Shown in pieces: positions 45,603 to 58,822 of a stretch of DNA of 64,000 nt (position 1 is its first letter; each line of letters opens with the position of its first letter). The stretch comes from Phlegmacium glaucopus (taxonomy: Eukaryota; Basidiomycota; Agaricomycetes; Agaricales; Cortinariaceae). The position numbers were made by a program, and so were the translations under genes. The notes under the pieces were generated by a model. The model was not told the origin of the DNA and did not search any database. It saw nothing but the letters and a program-made list of their open reading frames with translations. The DNA is taken from positions 24,198 through 88,197 of the forward strand of contig MU130245.1 of the NCBI GenBank assembly GCA_015039465.1. Reading direction: 5' to 3'.

Positions 45603-48600
45603 TTGAGGCTTAGTGTATGCAAGTAGGATGCGAAAGAGAGATTGGAGTTGGCAGTGAGGGAATAAACTAACCATCCCGACTCTTTTATATGATTTCTATT
45701 GCTGCGTCTTATGACTCGCGTTCTAAATCCGTATCGCTTTTGCTCCTACCAAATTCGAAACAGAAATACCGAGGGGTGGGGGGCCTTGGCCAAGAAAAAT
45801 CTTGATGAACAGCGGAACCGTGAAATGACGCATAAACAAACTTTACAGCGGAAAAGGCCTGTGTGAGCTTGAATAGAAACATTCTGAAAGCAGATACACG
45901 GAATCCAATGGAATTCGTCCCCTTGGCACCCCGGCGCAGCATATCATTAATATTGTTTGTATAGTCCTTGGGCGCTTTGCTGAGATTAAAAAGAAGCATC
46001 TTTAGACAAAGTTTGGCGTCATCTTGATGCAAAGTTATGGTTCCATTGTTCTACCATGTTCTGATTTCGACTGAGAGGGGCTTTAGCACAGGTCTAAGGG
46101 CAGTGATGAGCGGGGATTTCCTTAAACAGGACACCTTTGGGAATATACCTTTGGGAACGTTACACGTGGAACGACTAGGAAGGAAATGTTCTACCAAGTG
46201 GATGACCTGACATCTTAATTTAATTTAAATTCCGCCAATTCCGGTTTCCCACCCTGTCGGAGTAAGATAAGAACCCTAGTACAAGCCTAATGCGGATTGA
46301 TAACCTCATGGCAGGGTTACAAACTTAACAGTGCCCCCAGGTCCCAAAATTTAGGATGAGATGCAAAGGCATTCCTATTGAAACTAATTCATTGGTGATA
46401 GCCCCCCTGCCCACCCGTTGCATACAACTCACGCAGACGGAGCAAATCGAAACTAAGATTCGAAAGGTATTACCATTCCACCACGCAAATCCAATACAGT
46501 GACATCGGCAGGCTGTGGCGAGCCCCGACGGGATACATGGCTGTGCGGTGAAAATCCCAAAACGATATGGACGTCGGAATATGCAATGCACTGTGGTATT
46601 AATATGTTGTTACGGCCCCCGCAATCTAGAAGGGACACGTTTATATGTTTCGGTGTCCTGTCGGGACTCCGAACTGCAAACCGACGATAAGAAAACAAAT
46701 ATGGATGTTTTACCACGACAGTTATTTGAGCCAAGCTAGCAGACACATGCTGTGTGACGGTTGAAGTAGCCGTCGAACGTCATCCAAGGTTACGATGCGG
46801 CTCCGAATCGTTATCTCTTTCCTGCTTGCCTTTCAAATGTGAATAAAAGTTTGATACGGTTTGGAAACCTTAGATGCGGTCAAATTTTGTAGCTCTGGGT
46901 CATTTTACTAACATATGTAAATGTATACTAGTTAGCTGTTTCTCAAGCTTCCACCCTGAAAAAAGTTTTTGTCCCGAGATTTCTTGACAGCCTGGAAATG
47001 ATGATCGCCGTGGCCGTTTTTCCACTGGGGAGATAAGCTTAAATTAGATATCATCCATGTCCATCTGTCGATGACTCGATGTCAACTTGAAATCAATGTT
47101 TATGTAGTTCCACATAGACATTTCAAGTCAGCTTAGATCCATCTTCAAGTTGATAATCACATGGACGCAGTGAATTCGTTAGGACGTCAATTCGTGTGTT
47201 TCGGTTAATTCGAGCTCCGAGGCGGAAAAAGAGGTCCGAACTCATGTACATGTGCTTGTCACCGGAATTGAGACAATAATTTGAAGGTGGCGTACCGGCG
47301 CTTACTAGCCTGAGGTGGCATGAGACTTTCATGCCACCCATGATTGCTATATATGACTACAATCTGGTGACAACGACCTATTTATCGATTATTCATTGAT
47401 ATATTGTCGATATACGTATTAATAAGTATTGCTGCCAGTGGTCAAGTATGCCGTAGACTTATTATTGACAGATTATTAACTCGGTCGGTCGATCCGGGGG
47501 CCAGAGTAAATGTGAGCCTGTAGTAGTTGGCCAAGCCGGGATTGATTCCGAAACCTCTAGACGAATTGTGCCATTCCTCACGTGACAGTTGCGTGACAGA
47601 TGGACAGATCCATCGGCAACGGTAGACGATATTGTTTCAACAATATATTAGATCTTAGGGGGTAATTCGATGGGACTGCGGACCTCTGCGGACTCGACTT
47701 CGGAATCAACCATGTTTTGAATCTGTGTGAGAGCTAGGCTAGGCGATAAAAACAAGAGGTTGTGAAGAACTAAATAGCAGCAGCTCGTCTCGATCGAGTG
47801 ACCTCGGGGTATGCTGTTGTTGTAAGAAGCCGATATCAGGCTCCATCGAGGCCAATCAGAATGGCCAAGTGGCAGAAGCCAGATAATTACACATCATTAC
47901 ATAACGGCGTTGATAGGAGGATCAAAAAATTATCGTGAAGTTCACACTCAGTCACCAACAGTCTAGTTTCTCGCTGGTTCTGTGTACTTGGATGGGCTTA
48001 AATCAAATGCTATACAATCATTTCTACTAGTCTACACGAAAATGCCTTAGACTAAGAAAGGATGGGATTTTATCCGTCTTTGGTTGGTCTTTGAACGTAC
48101 TTGACTGTGATGTACTATGCCAAGAACAAGAATGATAGACCAAGGGATAAATCTGTGATATCCCTTCATGACATTTTCCGCACCCACTTACATAGCAGTA
48201 TTTCACTCACGATTGGTACGGGGATTCAAATCGTAGAAGTTTTGACTCGTCTTGACTCAAAAATTTTCGCACTCTGTCAAATTCGGTGTCAATCAAAGGG
48301 GCGCCGGGAATCGGGATCAGAGAAAAATATAGGAGGCCACTTTTAGCTGTAAATGAGGCTGGCGAAGGTATTACCGAATGTTCCAGAAAATAAGATGAAA
48401 ATTGGGTCAGATGTGCAACAGTGCGATACAGTATATTATATTGCCAGCTAACTTGAATGGTGTCCTAGAGCCCCTATTTTGTTTACTGACGAACTGCATT
48501 GCACAGGCGTTTGAAAACATTCTTGGAAATTTTCTGCCTGCATTGTTTTGGCAGGCAAGCATGAGTCTTCCTGTCGTAAGAATCTCGTGAGGTGGGAAGT

Positions 48601-49182
48601 CATACTGAAGGCAGAAGTGCGAATTCTATTCAAACGGGTGTGGAGGGCAGCAGACATTGTGTTCCAAAGCAGGGGGAGATGTCTGCTTGGGACTGGTTGG
48701 TTTCTGGCCTTGGCTTACTATTTTAAGCCCACAAGCGCTTAGGCTTCTGCGGTCACAAGTCTAACCGTGTGGCGATAACAATATATACAGACAAACAACA
48801 AACAAACAGTGAGTTTGAAAGTCCGACAGCACGTAAAATGTCACTGCGCGCCTCTACCCTGAATGCTGCCCTATATTAGGTTCAAGGTATACACTCATAT
48901 TCATTTCCAACGTCTCACATCCTCAATTCCACCAAACTACAGTCAATAATATACCAATGATCGGCAACTCCTTGGTCGATTATTAATATCCGATTATCCA
49001 TAACGGTTCTTCGTCTCGTCGCACCAACCAGCATTATCTACCTCGTTTTCTCATTCTTTCGCCCGGAATGTTTCATTATACCTATCGGAGTGGTTGCAGC
49101 AGCCGAAGCTTCATTCTATTTACTTGTATATCTGCCACGACGCAGACGTCTTCAAGCGGTACGTTTTTTGTTTTGTTTTGTG
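45603..49182. other. Gene-poor region of 3.6 kb
   Basis: I find no convincing gene. Short frames at 45709-46032 and 46453-46746 (both minus) and 48402-48742 (plus) show no family features. No tRNA, LTR or terminal repeat was recognised. A TGCCTGCATTGTTTTGGCAGGCA hairpin-like stretch lies near 48536-48558. Confidence 0.45.
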
Positions 49183-49225
49183 TGAGGAGCCTGAGGAAGA
49201 GCTGGTGTCAAAGCGGCGCAAGTAG
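49183..49225 (+). pseudogene. FK13, relic of a FunK1 3' end
   Basis: Only the last 14 codons remain (EEPEEELVSKRRK and the TAG stop), followed by the usual FunK1 3' flank. The sequence before 49183 is unrelated, ending in a T-rich stretch. It marks the edge of a duplicated block that continues to FK14. Confidence 0.8.
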
Positions 49226-50080
49226 ATTTTTTGGTACTTTGTATTTTCTTATTCGACTGATTTTTAACAGTCGTGGATGATTGATAGATTCATAAATCGT
49301 GCTCTGGCCCTCGTTTGTATTTATAACACTCACATATCTGCGTTTAAGCCTTCCTAGTCAATGAGTAGGCAACTAGCTTATATAATCACAAATCGATTTC
49401 CTCTCTACCGGTGAAAGCTTCTTCAAACTTTGCATAGGCATTCTTAAGACTTATAGAAGCATGAATATCAAAGTCTTTTGTAGGGAGAACTAAATGAAGA
49501 ATTTTTTTCCATTACTTTTGATAGCCTAAAGTATGCGAATTGTCAGGTCAGATCGAGTCCGATCGAGTGGGCGGCCTTTCATAAAATTTGGCAGAAATAC
49601 CTTCTTATGCTATGGCACTCACCTTGAAAAACTTCAAGGCAGGAAGTTGATTCCTTGCAGCGCAAAACGCAAAACATTGAGTCCTGTTTTTTTTGAGAGT
49701 GACACTCTGTGACACTGACACTGATAGATGCGCTGATCCGTTGTTCACACTCCGAACGCCGTAGCCAGCAAGGACGAGAAAGGCCCGATTTGCCGGGATG
49801 CCTCACTTTTGATCTGATTTTACGATTTTACGTCACAATCTCGAATTTTGGACTCCTCTCCATTGCAAAGGCTCTCACGGTCATACTTCACTTATAAATA
49901 CAAACAGAAATATGCAGCCAACACGATTCTACATAGTCTGGAGAGGTTGGAGGATGGGAGAATGAATGCGCGCCATATAATTCGGCCACGAGTGAATAGT
50001 TCATAAACTGCTGGTCACTCATGGTAAAAAATCGGTCCATAACAAACATATTTTGTAAAAATACAAAGCACCAAAAAAGT
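49226..50080. repeat. Convergent intergenic repeat FK13/FK14
   Basis: Colinear copy of 24387-25144, including the dispersed repeat at about 49430-49700 and the FunK1 5' repeat near 49850-49960. It shows that a convergent kinase pair was duplicated as a unit. Confidence 0.75.
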
Positions 50081-52877
50081 CTACTTGCGCCGTTTTGGTA
50101 GCTGCTCTTCCTCCTCTTCCTCTTCGTCCTCTTCCTCATCTCCGCCAAAAGAGCGAGAGCGTTTACCAAGGAAAGAACCATCCAAGCCATGTATATGCTC
50201 ACTCGTCATCTGGCTCACTTGACGCATCTGTGAGATGGTGGATCTTTCCGGATCTCCGCCTAAAGGCATCAGGAAGTAGTCTAATTTCGAATCTGTGAGC
50301 GTCACGGACTCCCAGGCCTCAGGATCATCTGGTGGATTAGAGTCATTGGTAGGCGACTTTAATCCGGTTGGAGTGATGCAGAGAGGTTCCATCTTCATGG
50401 CAGCCTCCCGGAGGCGCTCAGAGAACCATGTTTCATCAGGTTCATCCAATTTGATAGATATCTCGCCGTTCTTATGATAACGCTCCCTGAAGACTTTGCC
50501 CAGTTGGTCCACGAGTTTGTTGAGGTCCATGTTCTCGAATTTGGTGAGGCCCGAAAAACTGTCATCTAGGGTACAGTGTGCTAACACGTTCAACTTGCCT
50601 CCGCCGCCGATTACCGACCCACTGAGGAGGGGAATGTTAAGGGAAAAGATGGCCTGCATCTGATGAGAGAGAAGACCGGGGTCGTTACCATGTTTCAGAT
50701 AGAGCAGCGCCTCGTAGATGAGGACCCAGAAGGCAGACTCTATATCATCCCATAGCGTATGTGTTACAGTAAGACTTTGGTTCTGTAAGATTTGCGCGGA
50801 AATAAATGCCCAAGTGCCCTGCATGTACGCTGTCAGTAACCACAAAGTTAGACATATGAACCGTAACTCACCGTACGTCCGGAACGTGGTTCGCCTTCAT
50901 GCTTCCTCCACAGCAGGCACATATCCCAGTCAATCAGAACGCCTCTCCATTCTTTGGTCTCTTTATCTTTAACGATCATGATGTTGCCGGCGCTGAGATC
51001 ACGATGTAATATACCAGCTTTGTACGCTTGTTGAGCGCCTGGTAGAGAGATAGTTAGAATTGCCAACCAAAAAATAGATGAAACACGCACCTTCGACCGC
51101 ATCGGCAATACAGGATAGCAGTGATTTACACCAGACGAATGTCGATAAGTCACGAGCGACAGTATCCAAGATTATACGATGGCAGACCATTTTGCATTTC
51201 AAGTCTTTTGATTTTGGAGAGAGCTTTCGGACCCAGTCCTGCGTTTCCGTCTCCAGCCCGGGAACGTCGCCGCCCAAACGCATAGATGCCACATACTTCA
51301 CATCGTGCTCCTTCAGTATCCGGTAAATAGCTGCTTCGCGATCCGTACGCTGCGAATCCGCCTGCCATGAATCTTTCAGAAAACACATCGTAGGCGGTTT
51401 TCGATTCTTTCGCTTTTCTTGGTCCTTTTCATAAGGATAAGCTAGACAGCGCCTAGTGGCACGACAGAAAGGAAACAGACATGCACGAGCATATTTCGGA
51501 GGCGGAACGTAGAATGTTTCCAGCTCTTTCGTTTGGTCATCCGTCACTTCCATGCGGAAGAATCCTTCAAAGGGGAGGGGGTCGGAACCGCGCTTGAACT
51601 TAGCACCACCATACCAAGCGGATTGATGATATTTCTCAAAGGCGGACCGCACGGACTGTGGAGGAAACTCGTTCTTGGGTAGCTCAACAACAGTGGGGTC
51701 GAACCCTCTCTGACGAAGTGTAAGTTGGCAATAACGTAGGTAGAAGTTGAAGATGTGCAATGGGTGCTTGGTGTAATCGAATCGACGAGTTACGATGGCT
51801 CCTCGACGGTCCCATCGAATGAAGCGAGCGTATCGACCAATGATCAACATTGAGAAAAAGTGGTTTCGAAAAGACATGGACAGACCGACGCCTGCATAGG
51901 CAGCAATCTGGCCGCGCGTGTGGATACCAGACTCGGTGTCTGTCTCAACACTCGACGAGGCCGGGGGTGTTGGTATGTCGGCGTCGTCCAATGCGATGTC
52001 TTCTTTTTGCTGGGGCTCTTCTTCCTGAGGCTCTTCCTCGCCGGGTGATAGTTGGAGCAAGGCATCATCTGCGGCATCAGGGTTCGCGTCCGTCTGGTCC
52101 TGATCTTCCTCATCCTTCTCCTTCTCCTTTTCTTTCTCCTTTTCTTTCTCCTTCTCCTTCTCCTCTTCTTCTTCCTCCTCCTCCTCGCCATCCTGCTCCT
52201 CCTCACCTTCCTCCTCCTCCTCATCCGCATCCTTGTCTGATACATGCTGGAATGCATCGTGGCTATGGTCAACTTTGAATTCTTGATGAGTCTGTTGATG
52301 CGAGAAGTCGGTATGTGCTTTAAGGTCATCGTTCCAGTAGGTAGAAATATCTGGGTTGAGGTTGTTGCAAGAGGTATCGGGTCGGTTGGTGTTTAGAAAG
52401 CGTAGAGTCTGCGGATTTGGAACCTTGGCCCTCGTCAACAAGGCCTTTGTGACCCACTTGTCAAGGGCCTTCACCTGAGACAGATATAAGTGATACATTC
52501 AAACAATCTATTATCAAATGTAAACTCACAAACGGTTTATACATCACGCTTTCCGTCTGCCCTTTTGTGGGAGCCACGCTCCGCAGATCCTTCAGACGCT
52601 GCTGTGAAGGGCGTTTTTCCCTGTAAGCATCTAACGTCGTGTCGTTCCAAGGTAGCAATTTTTCGAGGAACGTCTTGGGATCCATTCCGACGAGATAGTG
52701 ATCTTTTGCCTCTAGGGCAATCCTTCGATATTCTTTCTTCATATCCCTGGTCGCGTCCATTGAGAACTGTTGAGTTGCAGACTTATGAGCAACAGGGGTC
52801 TGGTGAGTAGGAGGAGCTGTTGGGGGTGGAGTCTTTGGGTGGTCAGGAGCGGGTGCCACCGCTGTTATTTCTGCCAT
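50081..52877 (-). CDS. FK14, intact full-length FunK1-type protein kinase
   Basis: Exons are 52877-52530, 52474-51091, 51038-50872 and 50818-50081, giving 878 residues with no stop and GT/AG at every intron. Residues 1-40 are proline-rich. Residues 200-273 are Glu/Lys-rich, including an EKEKEK run. FunK1 N-lobe segments RNHFFSM (319) and IRWDRRG (335) follow, then RDLSTFVWCK before the catalytic exon. The catalytic loop is HRDLSAGN (589-596) and the metal site is DWD (614-616, in place of the usual DFG). The tail is acidic, then QLPKRRK. FunK1 kinases are predicted Ser/Thr kinases, expanded in mushrooms; substrates are unknown. This is the only complete, undamaged, correctly oriented full-length copy here, and a good reference for the others. 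Confidence 0.88.
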
Positions 52878-53771
52878 GGATGGTGCAAGTTGAGAACAAC
52901 GATTGAAGTTCCTGGAAATGAACGGTATTTAAACGTTTGAACCCTTGGTTTAACAGCAGCACGTGACCGTTTGATACAAACAGGACCCAACAAAATAGGT
53001 ACGCTTCTAGCCTCGCTCTGATTATCGATTGATCAGTGAGTCAAGCTTTCAAACCGCTGACTCGAACGCTGATAAACAGCGCAGCATCGCATTGGGTTAA
53101 ACTCATTGTTATTAAAAAATAATCACCACCCAATCACCACCTAGTCTCTAGAATTGCCTGTCGACGTAAGTTTCTTGAAACCCCTTGGGCCGAAAACCCT
53201 TGACAGGAAATTCCTGATACATTGTTTTGGTCAATGCCTAAGCACTTGCTATTCCTCGACGTATAGGCCTTATGCAGGATTGAAATAGAACGCTCAGAAT
53301 CTGCATCTGTGCAACGTAGTAGCCGACAATCTTCTTAATTAGGGATGTCATGGGTATCCTTAGACCTGCTCGACAGCTTCGAAAAAAATTAATTTGTTTA
53401 AAGCGAGTTGTCCCAATTAGTCCATCCGCAAAATTTGTTGTCAGTTCGACTCCACTTTGACATAGATGGGACTATTCAACATGCTGGTTTAATGACACAT
53501 AACATATGCAGCCAGCGCGACACCGGGGCTAGTATACATATTAGGTTAAATATGCATCCCAAGATGCATGTGGGGAGGCCCTTTAGGCTCAAATAAGGCT
53601 ATGAAACATGAGTGTGGGCGCTGTTAAGCACTTACCCTGTGGTGACTAATAATCGGATAACACGAATTATTTACATACGTATTGCATCTAGAAAATTTGT
53701 GTAGATTTTTTCTCGATCTTAAATGAAAGGATTCCAATGGCAACCTAATGAATGGTGCAAATCAAGGACAT
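52878..53771. repeat. Duplicated FK14 upstream region
   Basis: Near-identical to 5150-6056. The similarity ends close to 53771. It contains the likely FK14 promoter; no separate gene is seen. Confidence 0.85.
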
Positions 53772-54581
53772 GTACAGAGGGGTCATCTTAAATTTAATAA
53801 TAGAATTTAATGTGACCATGCATATGTCACATTCGCACACATAAACGAAAGTCAGTGGTGTCAACATTTGTTATTCAATATTCAGCGTTTACTGAGGACG
53901 ACTGTACTTAATTCGCACTATCCTTTTACTTATAATGAAGTTAAGCTCGAGAAATTTATTCTAAAAGCAAGATTATCAGATTAACATAAACATTCACACG
54001 ACACATTCGCTTCTTACATCAGGAAAATGACACCGTGTCTGATCCGTCTGATCTGTCTTGTCACAGGCACCTAAGACAAATTCAGACAGATTTGATGAAT
54101 CTTGTCAAAGCCATGTACCTTTCTGGATAAGACCCGGATATCTGTCACCAGCCCATCAGACGCCATAAGACGCCAGACAATATGGGCTTACACCAGGCAA
54201 ATCCAGATGTTTCATCTTATTTCAGCCATTCTACCGCAATTAACCACGTATTCCTTTTCCATGTGTTGAATATTTTCGAGCATTAGAAAAGGTCTTCCCG
54301 ATTAGGAATGATTAGTAAGCACGATAGGATATGAGTAGTAGTAGTAGTGTACCGTTTTACTCACTCGTTTGCAAGGCGCTCGACCCGCGCTGGCCAAACG
54401 TGAATCGTATTATCAAATACTTAATCCCTGAGTTCAATAAATTCCAACACCATGCAGGTTTTAGCCAGAAAATATCATATTATAGAGCAGCGGCAGTACA
54501 TGCAGTGAGACCAGACTTGTATTTACGGGAAGAGAGCTGACTACGACTGTAAAATGGGGCTTGTATGTATGTAGGTCACAG
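53772..54581. other. Intergenic
   Basis: No gene recognised. There is a short AGT microsatellite near 54331-54347, within a 69-codon frame of doubtful value. Confidence 0.45.
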
Positions 54582-56799
54582 TTAATCATCATCAGCATCG
54601 ACAATTCGATGGCGGAGAGAAGCATGAGATGAGATTGTAAAGCTACCCTCTGTCTTGCCTGAAGATTCACTGGGTTTTTCATTGATAAATTTTCGTGCAG
54701 CAGTCATAATCTTTGCCCATCCCTTCTCGGATACTACCCCCTCGATGTCAGCCAAATATGTCGCTGTCTTGTCTGTAAGCGCTGCTGAAAACCCTTCAGA
54801 CTTCTTCTGATACTCGCCAGTAGACCATCGCTTGAACACATGATCGACCTTGGATTATGGTAAGAATGAGAAATAATAAGAACTCTGGTGACTCACTGCC
54901 ATAGCGGATAATGCAAGGGCCCCTTCAGCGTGCGCTAAAATCAAGTCTCCAGTCGGAATTGAGTCGAGCACAGTAAGGTGATGGGCAAACGTGGCGATGA
55001 CAGGGGCCGATAAGAAGGCCCCTTTGTAAATCTAGAATGGTATGAGTTGCACTGCACAGCATACAAGATATACTAGATATTCCACTCACAACGTTGTCTG
55101 GATCACTCTCGTCAATGTTTGCCCAGGTAATTGGGGTGGGCTTGTCAATGTCAGTAGGAACACCCCACTCGATGTATGTGGCACGGTTGATGGGATCTGC
55201 ATAGATAGGATCTGTCTCCCAGAAGGCACTAACAGCTGTGGTGGCTGCGAGTAAAAATCCTCCACGCCACTCATAAGTCCTTTGTTTCAGCTGTAACAAA
55301 CTGTAATCACCGAAAAGCGCATTGAAGGATGAATTAAATTCAACTCACCACACTGAAAATGGGTTCGGCACTTGATTTGAGGACGTCCAGTCCTTTGCGT
55401 TCAGGAAAAACGATATCCCACAATGCCTGTGCATCATTGATGCCGCTATTGAGTACCCAGGGGTTCTTGTACGTTCCAACAATCTCCAACCAGCGAGGCA
55501 CAAGGATTTTGGTCCAGGTTGAATGGACTCCATGGGGCAAGTCATGGTTTGTGAACTTCGCGGGTCTTGCCTTCAACTGGGGGTAGGCTCGCATTTGCCA
55601 GAGCGACTTTGGCTTTTCCAGGCCTATGGATGTGAACTATGCTCTATTGAATCATTCAGGTATGTTTTTTTGGCATTTCAGAGATCTCATTCGACTCACC
55701 TTGAGATTTAGGTGCTGGGGTTTGGCTGGTACTCCAGTGGGCAATGCTGCCTTCTCGTAGATGCTGTCATCCTCGTCTTGATAACCTCCATAGTCAAAGT
55801 TAGATCTAGCATCGTCAGTAGTGGTAGTACTATCATCAGCAATTGACAGCGCTAATGCAGCTGGAGAGCTATGGCGTTCACTGGGAGTCGAGGGTTTGAT
55901 TCGTTTCACTGTCCCACTAACAGTGAACATCGTCAGAAAAATCAATATACTATTATAATACTAATACAGAGATGACTCACTTTTTACTTGAGTCCTCCAA
56001 CAGAGGAACGTCGAGAGCCTTTCATTTCTCACCCCAATTGGTGTCCATGGTATCTCCATCGACTGATTCAGAAAGATCCGCCGTAATTGTTGAGGCGTGC
56101 TTGTTGATCACACTTTGAATGCTGGCTTTGTTCTTCTTTACGCTGGATGCTTTTTCCTTAACGATGACCTTAAGCTTTGGCACCACATTCCAGTCACCAT
56201 CTTCACTGCCGTCTATTTCAATATCAGAGTCTAGGAGCTTCGGTGATGGTGCGCTACTGGCTGTTTGAGACCGCAAAAGCCCTAGTCGTTTCAAGTCATT
56301 GTTCATCACTTTAGCAGTTAGCAGCAAGAGCACTTGTACCTGAAGAAACAATCTCGCTGTCTTCGTCAACATCAATATAATCATTCTCTGAGTCATCTAG
56401 TTCAATCACCTTTGGTTTCAGTACTGTATTGTGTGGGTCAACTCCTTGGTATCTAAGCTGGAGAGAAGCAACATCACCTAAGGGCCTTGGGATTTTTTTA
56501 ATATGTGACGTGGCGGAAGGGTGAGCAGCATTGAGCGCTGATTTATTGGCATCTGTTTTCATCTTACTCTCTAGTTGCGCAATCTCCTTGATTCTGGCAG
56601 CCTTCCTAGTTGCTTCTTGTTGCTCATCTTCAAGTTTCTTATCCTTCTTGCTCTGTGCAGCAGCCACGTCAGCAAGGATTTGCACATGAGTACGCCTTGG
56701 CTTTGGAATGGGCTTTGCGAGAGTCTCCTCATCGATATCAGGAAGGCCTGGGTGCTTGTCCTTATTGGTGCTACGAGTTGTACGGTGTGTTTCAGACAT
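54582..56799 (-). CDS. Multi-exon protein of unknown function (DUF6532-like end?)
   Basis: Starts at the ATG at 56799 (MSETHRTTRSTNKDKHPGLP). Coding is spread over about seven exons down to the stop at 54582. The first exon is basic and Ala/Lys-rich, with KPIPKPRRTHVQILADVAAA and a helix (EEQQEATRKAARIKEIAQLE). The next has an acidic stretch (LLDSDIEIDGSEDGDWNVV) and KKNKASIQSVINKH. The later exons hold a globular part: WTKILVPRWLEIVGTYKNPW, ALWDIVFPERKG, WRGGFLLAATTAVSAFW. The end is HVFKRWSTGEYQKKSEGFSA. The globular end resembles the helical DUF6532-type domain of Agaricomycetes, but I am not sure. It looks nuclear (basic N-terminus). It is divergent from the Plavaka gene 210 bases away and may belong to that element. 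Confidence 0.55.
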
Positions 56800-58497
56800 A
56801 CTAGTCACGAAAAGGATAAGGAGAATAGGAGGTGAAAAGAATGATTTGTACAATGGTGCATTTCTTTAATTTTCTTCATTTTTTCAAAATAAATTAAAGT
56901 CCGCCCCGCCTCTAGTATTAAACCCTTGGGGCCAGTATCCTACGTAGCCTCCTTTTGGCATCAATTTTTAGGACCGACCTCTAGGCTACGATACTCCTTC
57001 TGTCACTCATGCCTCGCCAAGCCTCCAAGGCGCACCACCCTCGTGTACACCACTGCCAGTTTGGAACATCAGCAATATGTTGGAAGGGCTTCTCATCACT
57101 TAGTGGGCTGACGCGACACATCAACAGTGCACACACAAACCCATGCAATTATTTGAATGCGCTAGCTCCAGCTGCCGCCAATGATCAGGACTGTAATGAA
57201 GTGGACTTGGAGGACGTCCCCCCTACTGGAGCTGCTCTGCCCCATACGCACACATGAAAAGACTACCACCCAATTATAGACGGTGAATTCCTCCATTTTA
57301 TGACCTTATTCCACCACCAGGCAGGCTAATTCTCATCCTAGGTACCCCATGTGATGAAGACGGCAACGACTTACCACCAAATACTCCTCCACCACCTTAT
57401 ACATCCTACACAACCCCCGATGCCTCAGATTGGACACCTTTCAACAATCGGGTCAAATTTGAGATGGCTGACTTCCTCTACCGCCGGAACCAGATGCCTG
57501 GAGTTCAAATCGACGAGCTATTCAACATCTAGGCCGCTTCTTTACATGAAAATGCTGGCCAGCTTCCTTTCGCTAACCATGATGATGCATATGGTGCCAT
57601 CGACGCGATTCCTTGTGGTGGAGAACCTTGGTCGTCATTTAGCGTGAGGTATTCTGGCGAGCTCCCAGAGGGTGAAGCTCCCCCCTGGATGCTTACTCCG
57701 TATGACGTCCACTTTTGTGATCCACGCACAGTGCTGCGGAACCAGCTGAGCAACCCAGACTTCAAAGATGAGGTCGACTACACTCTGCTTCGTGAGTACG
57801 GCCCCAAGAACAAACGCATATGGTCCAATTTCATGAGCGGTAACTGGGCATGGTCACAGGCAGATTTGATTGCGAAGGATCCTCTGACTCATGGGGCAAT
57901 GTTTGTCCCATGTATCCTAGGCAGTGACAAGACAACAGTTTCGGTTGCAACTGGTCAAAATGAGTACTACCCTTTGTATCTATCACTAGGGAATGTTCAT
58001 AACAACATCTGCCATTCTCACCGAAATGCAGTTAGTATCATTGCATTTCTCTCTATACCTAAAAGTACGTGTATTGTTCTCTTTACTGTCTAGTTTTGAT
58101 TCCTCATTTATTTTTTGCAGCCGACAGGCAATATGCAGACGACCCTGCCTTCCGGAAGTTCCATCGACAACTCTTCCATTCATCACTCGAAGCAATTCTC
58201 GAACCACTGCGCCCTGGTATGAGAACACCAGAAGTTACTCGTTGCCCAGATGGCCACCTTCGACGAGTTATTTATGGCCTAGGACCTTACATTGCCGACT
58301 ACCCAGAACAGGTTTTGCTGGCATGCATCGCACAAAATTGGTGCGCAAGGTATATCTTCAAACTTTGCTTCACACCGCTTAATTACTAACATCCACTGCA
58401 TCAGATGTACAGCTGACCGGAAGGACCTCAATGGTGAAGCTGGCTTTCGTTCGCATGAACATACCCGACTTCTCATGGAAACCTTGGACTGCGAGAC

Positions 58498-58505
58498 TCT
58501 ATGGG
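58498..58505. repeat. Target-site duplication TCTATGGG
   Basis: Exact 8-base copy at 58823-58830. In the uninterrupted gene it would be present once, within codons for LWDEYG. Confidence 0.93.
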
Positions 58506-58822
58506 TAGGGATTGTCACAGGTAACCCCCGGGTAACTCGGCAGCAACCCGTACCCCACCCGCAGGAACCCGTACCCGCTGACCCCACGAATTTACCCGTC
58601 AAAACGAGCCCAAAAACACCCAAAACGGCCCAGAAATAAGGGAGATATGTGCTAAATGATAGTTACTATCATTTTGGTCATATCTCCTTCAATTCTTATC
58701 CGTTTTGAGTGATCTTGGGCTTGTTCTGTAGGTGGCGGGTACAGAAATCCGTACCCGTACCCATACCCGCCTGTACCCTACCCGCCAACCCGCATGGGTT
58801 GAAAAACCCGTGACAATCCCTA
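58506..58822. mobile_element. hAT-type MITE, 317 bp, in the Plavaka gene
   Basis: Ends are TAGGGATTGTCAC and its reverse complement GTGACAATCCCTA, flanked by the 8-base duplication TCTATGGG. Both features fit the hAT superfamily. It has no coding capacity, and contains ACCCGTACCC-type runs near both ends and a near-palindrome about 58645-58690 (GATATGTG...CATATC). Removing it restores the reading ETLWDEYGIV. Confidence 0.92.

Noticed and set aside
51844..52329. Long frames rich in Arg/Lys or Pro/Leu opposite or beside acidic kinase tracts (also 17793-18193 and 10739-11176)
   Set aside because: They are alternative-frame readings of GAG/GAA runs in FunK1 exons and have no family features.
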